A stretch of DNA of 5,337 nucleotides. Origin: Ferroglobus sp964463865 (GTDB lineage Archaea > Halobacteriota > Archaeoglobi > Archaeoglobales > Archaeoglobaceae). The number at the start of each line of letters is the position of its first letter. Positions within the stretch are counted from its first letter, which is position 1. Location: NCBI GenBank assembly GCA_964463865.1, contig CAYXDX010000091.1, forward strand, positions 1 to 5,337, given 5' to 3'. The translations under genes were made by a program, and so were the position numbers. The notes below the pieces were generated by a model, which did not search any database, was not told where the DNA came from, and saw only the letters and a list, made by a program, of their open reading frames with translations. Below are positions 4,691 through 5,337 of the stretch, piece by piece.

Positions 4691-5085
4691 ATTACGAGGA
4701 GATTTTAAGAGAGCTATACGGCGTCGAAAAGATCGATTTCGAATTAAAGAAGATGGGAAAGGACAGACTTTACGCTTTCAAGAAGTGCGAAAAGAAGGAC
4801 GAACTGAACATAAGGGAATATCACCACGGCGTGTATTTCGGTAAACTCGAAAAAGACGGAATAAGGTTGAGCATAGAGGGTTGCTACCTTCTTGGAGATC
4901 AGATAAAGAAAAACGTGATTGAAGTGAGCAGGGAGGATGCGATGAAGTGGTTGAGGGGCGAGGACCTCGAGATTCCCCACAGGGGCTACGCTGTGTTAAA
5001 GTGGGGCGACTACTACCTCGGTTGCGGCAAGGGAAACGGAAAGAAGATCAGAAACTTCGTTCCCAAAGATAGGCGGATCGTCTAA
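4687..5085 (+). CDS. PUA-like RNA-binding protein, RsmF C-terminal domain type (COG3270)
   Basis: A 132-residue protein that resembles the C-terminal PUA-like region of bacterial RsmF/YebU-type rRNA m5C methyltransferases, filed as the NOL1/NOP2/Fmu-family ribosome biogenesis group COG3270. Seen in the sequence: GVYFGKLEKDGIRLS (48-62), then the family motif WLRGEDL (88-94), then GYAVLKWGDYYLGCGKGNGK (100-119) and IRNFVPKDRRIV (121-132), close to the LGWGK…LKNHYPKGLR ending of the fused proteins. The first 45 residues are highly charged. There is no catalytic methyltransferase motif, so the likely role is to bind RNA, probably as partner of the enzyme encoded just upstream (ATGA overlap, good Shine-Dalgarno site). 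The physical partnership is inferred from gene order and from the bacterial fusion. Domain assignment is good; its RNA target is unknown. Confidence 0.85.
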   Translation: MNYEEILRELYGVEKIDFELKKMGKDRLYAFKKCEKKDELNIREYHHGVYFGKLEKDGIRLSIEGCYLLGDQIKKNVIEVSREDAMKWLRGEDLEIPHRGYAVLKWGDYYLGCGKGNGKKIRNFVPKDRRIV

Positions 5086-5086
5086 T

Positions 5087-5145
5087 CGTGATTTCCTTGT
5101 TTTATTAAGATAAAGCTAATCTCATCTTTTTGACCCCTCATTTTT
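5087..5145 (+). terminator. oligo-T terminator candidates after the m5C methyltransferase operon
   Basis: Following the stop codon are several T-rich runs: TTTTATT near 5100-5106, T5 at 5127-5131 and T5 at 5141-5145. Archaeal RNA polymerase terminates at runs of five or more T without needing a hairpin, and I see no convincing hairpin here. The T5 runs are the best candidates. Confidence 0.4.
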
Positions 5146-5337
5146 CGGAAACCCTAAAAATCTCTCTCCGTTATATCGTCGTCAGCTCGGTAAACTTTTC
5201 GTCGATGAAGATCGTTTATCGAATTTCTGCTTTTCGATTAGAGGCGCTTTTACTCACTTTTCTATCGCTTACTTTCCACTCGCGCTTCATTTTATTTAAC
5301 TCTAATTTAATTTTATCAAAAAATTAAAAAATTTGAA
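5146..5337. other. right-end region without a convincing gene
   Basis: This stretch is T/C-rich on the plus strand, hence purine-rich on the minus strand, opposite to the plus-strand genes before it, and it turns nearly pure A/T after about 5290. On the minus strand an ATG at 5288-5290 opens a 24-codon frame (MKREWKVSDRKVSKSASNRK, then AEIR) that ends at 5216-5218. Continuing in the same frame past the stop gives further short protein-like segments broken by TAA and TGA. It may be a decayed minus-strand gene, a very small gene, an untranslated RNA, or simply spacer. The A/T-rich end may hold promoters for that frame or for a plus-strand gene beyond the window. Confidence 0.35.

Noticed and set aside
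5130..5327. Plus-strand open frame of 65 codons from a TTG in the right-end region
   Set aside because: It begins at a rare start codon within the oligo-T terminator run, has no Shine-Dalgarno site, is T/C-rich unlike the other coding strands here, and gives a low-complexity Ser/Leu/Phe-rich product. A membrane-like look is expected from T-rich DNA.
5086..5337. Possible C/D box guide RNA in the right-end region (GATGAA near 5204-5209 on plus, CTGA near 5180 on minus)
   Set aside because: The boxes are on opposite strands or wrongly spaced, and there is no matching pair of C and D elements at the 50-70 base length of archaeal guide RNAs.
1..5337. tRNA or rRNA genes, CRISPR repeats, insertion sequences, attachment sites and defence genes
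   Set aside because: I saw no cloverleaf with a TΨC-like box in the spacers, no regularly spaced repeats, no transposase or integrase motifs, and almost all of the sequence is taken up by identified housekeeping genes.

Overview
The window looks like chromosomal DNA from a euryarchaeon, most probably a member of the Archaeoglobales (Archaeoglobus, Ferroglobus or Geoglobus). The main grounds are an archaeal SRP19 gene whose protein resembles, from memory, the Archaeoglobus fulgidus protein closely; an archaeal m2G10 tRNA methyltransferase of the THUMP type; TATA-box promoters about 25-27 bases upstream of start codons that lack a Shine-Dalgarno site; internal genes with GGTGA-type Shine-Dalgarno sites; and heavy use of AGA/AGG and ATA codons. 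The genus assignment is inference.

Layout, left to right. (1) Bases 1-35, minus strand: the first 11 codons of an unidentified gene that runs off the left edge. (2) Bases 94-462, minus: a DUF302 protein. (3) Bases 463-613: a divergent promoter region with two small inverted repeats. (4) Bases 614-2920, plus: a tightly packed four-gene operon. It encodes a protein with two CBS domains and a ParB/SerK-like domain, then HisE (histidine biosynthesis), SRP19 (signal recognition particle) and a tRNA guanine-10 N2-methyltransferase. The junctions are a 6-base gap, a 26-base overlap and a 4-base ATGA overlap. (5) Bases 2924-3694, minus: a stomatin-like SPFH membrane protein, meeting the operon tail to tail with 3 bases between. 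(6) Bases 3695-3766: a compact AT-rich divergent promoter. (7) Bases 3767-5085, plus: a two-gene operon with an NSUN/RsmF-type RNA m5C methyltransferase and, by ATGA overlap, a separate PUA-like protein that matches the C-terminal RNA-binding domain fused to the enzyme in bacterial RsmF. (8) Bases 5086-5337: about 250 bases without a convincing gene, holding oligo-T terminator candidates and then sequence purine-rich on the minus strand, with only a doubtful 24-codon reading frame or gene remnant.

The theme is RNA handling and translation: two tRNA/rRNA methyltransferases, a probable RNA-binding partner and an SRP subunit, with a histidine enzyme and a nucleotide-sensing CBS protein riding in the same operon. 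I see no rRNA, tRNA, CRISPR array, insertion sequence or defence system. Most of the window is core archaeal housekeeping. The least understood part is the CBS-ParB/SerK-like protein that leads the operon. I found no convincing new system.
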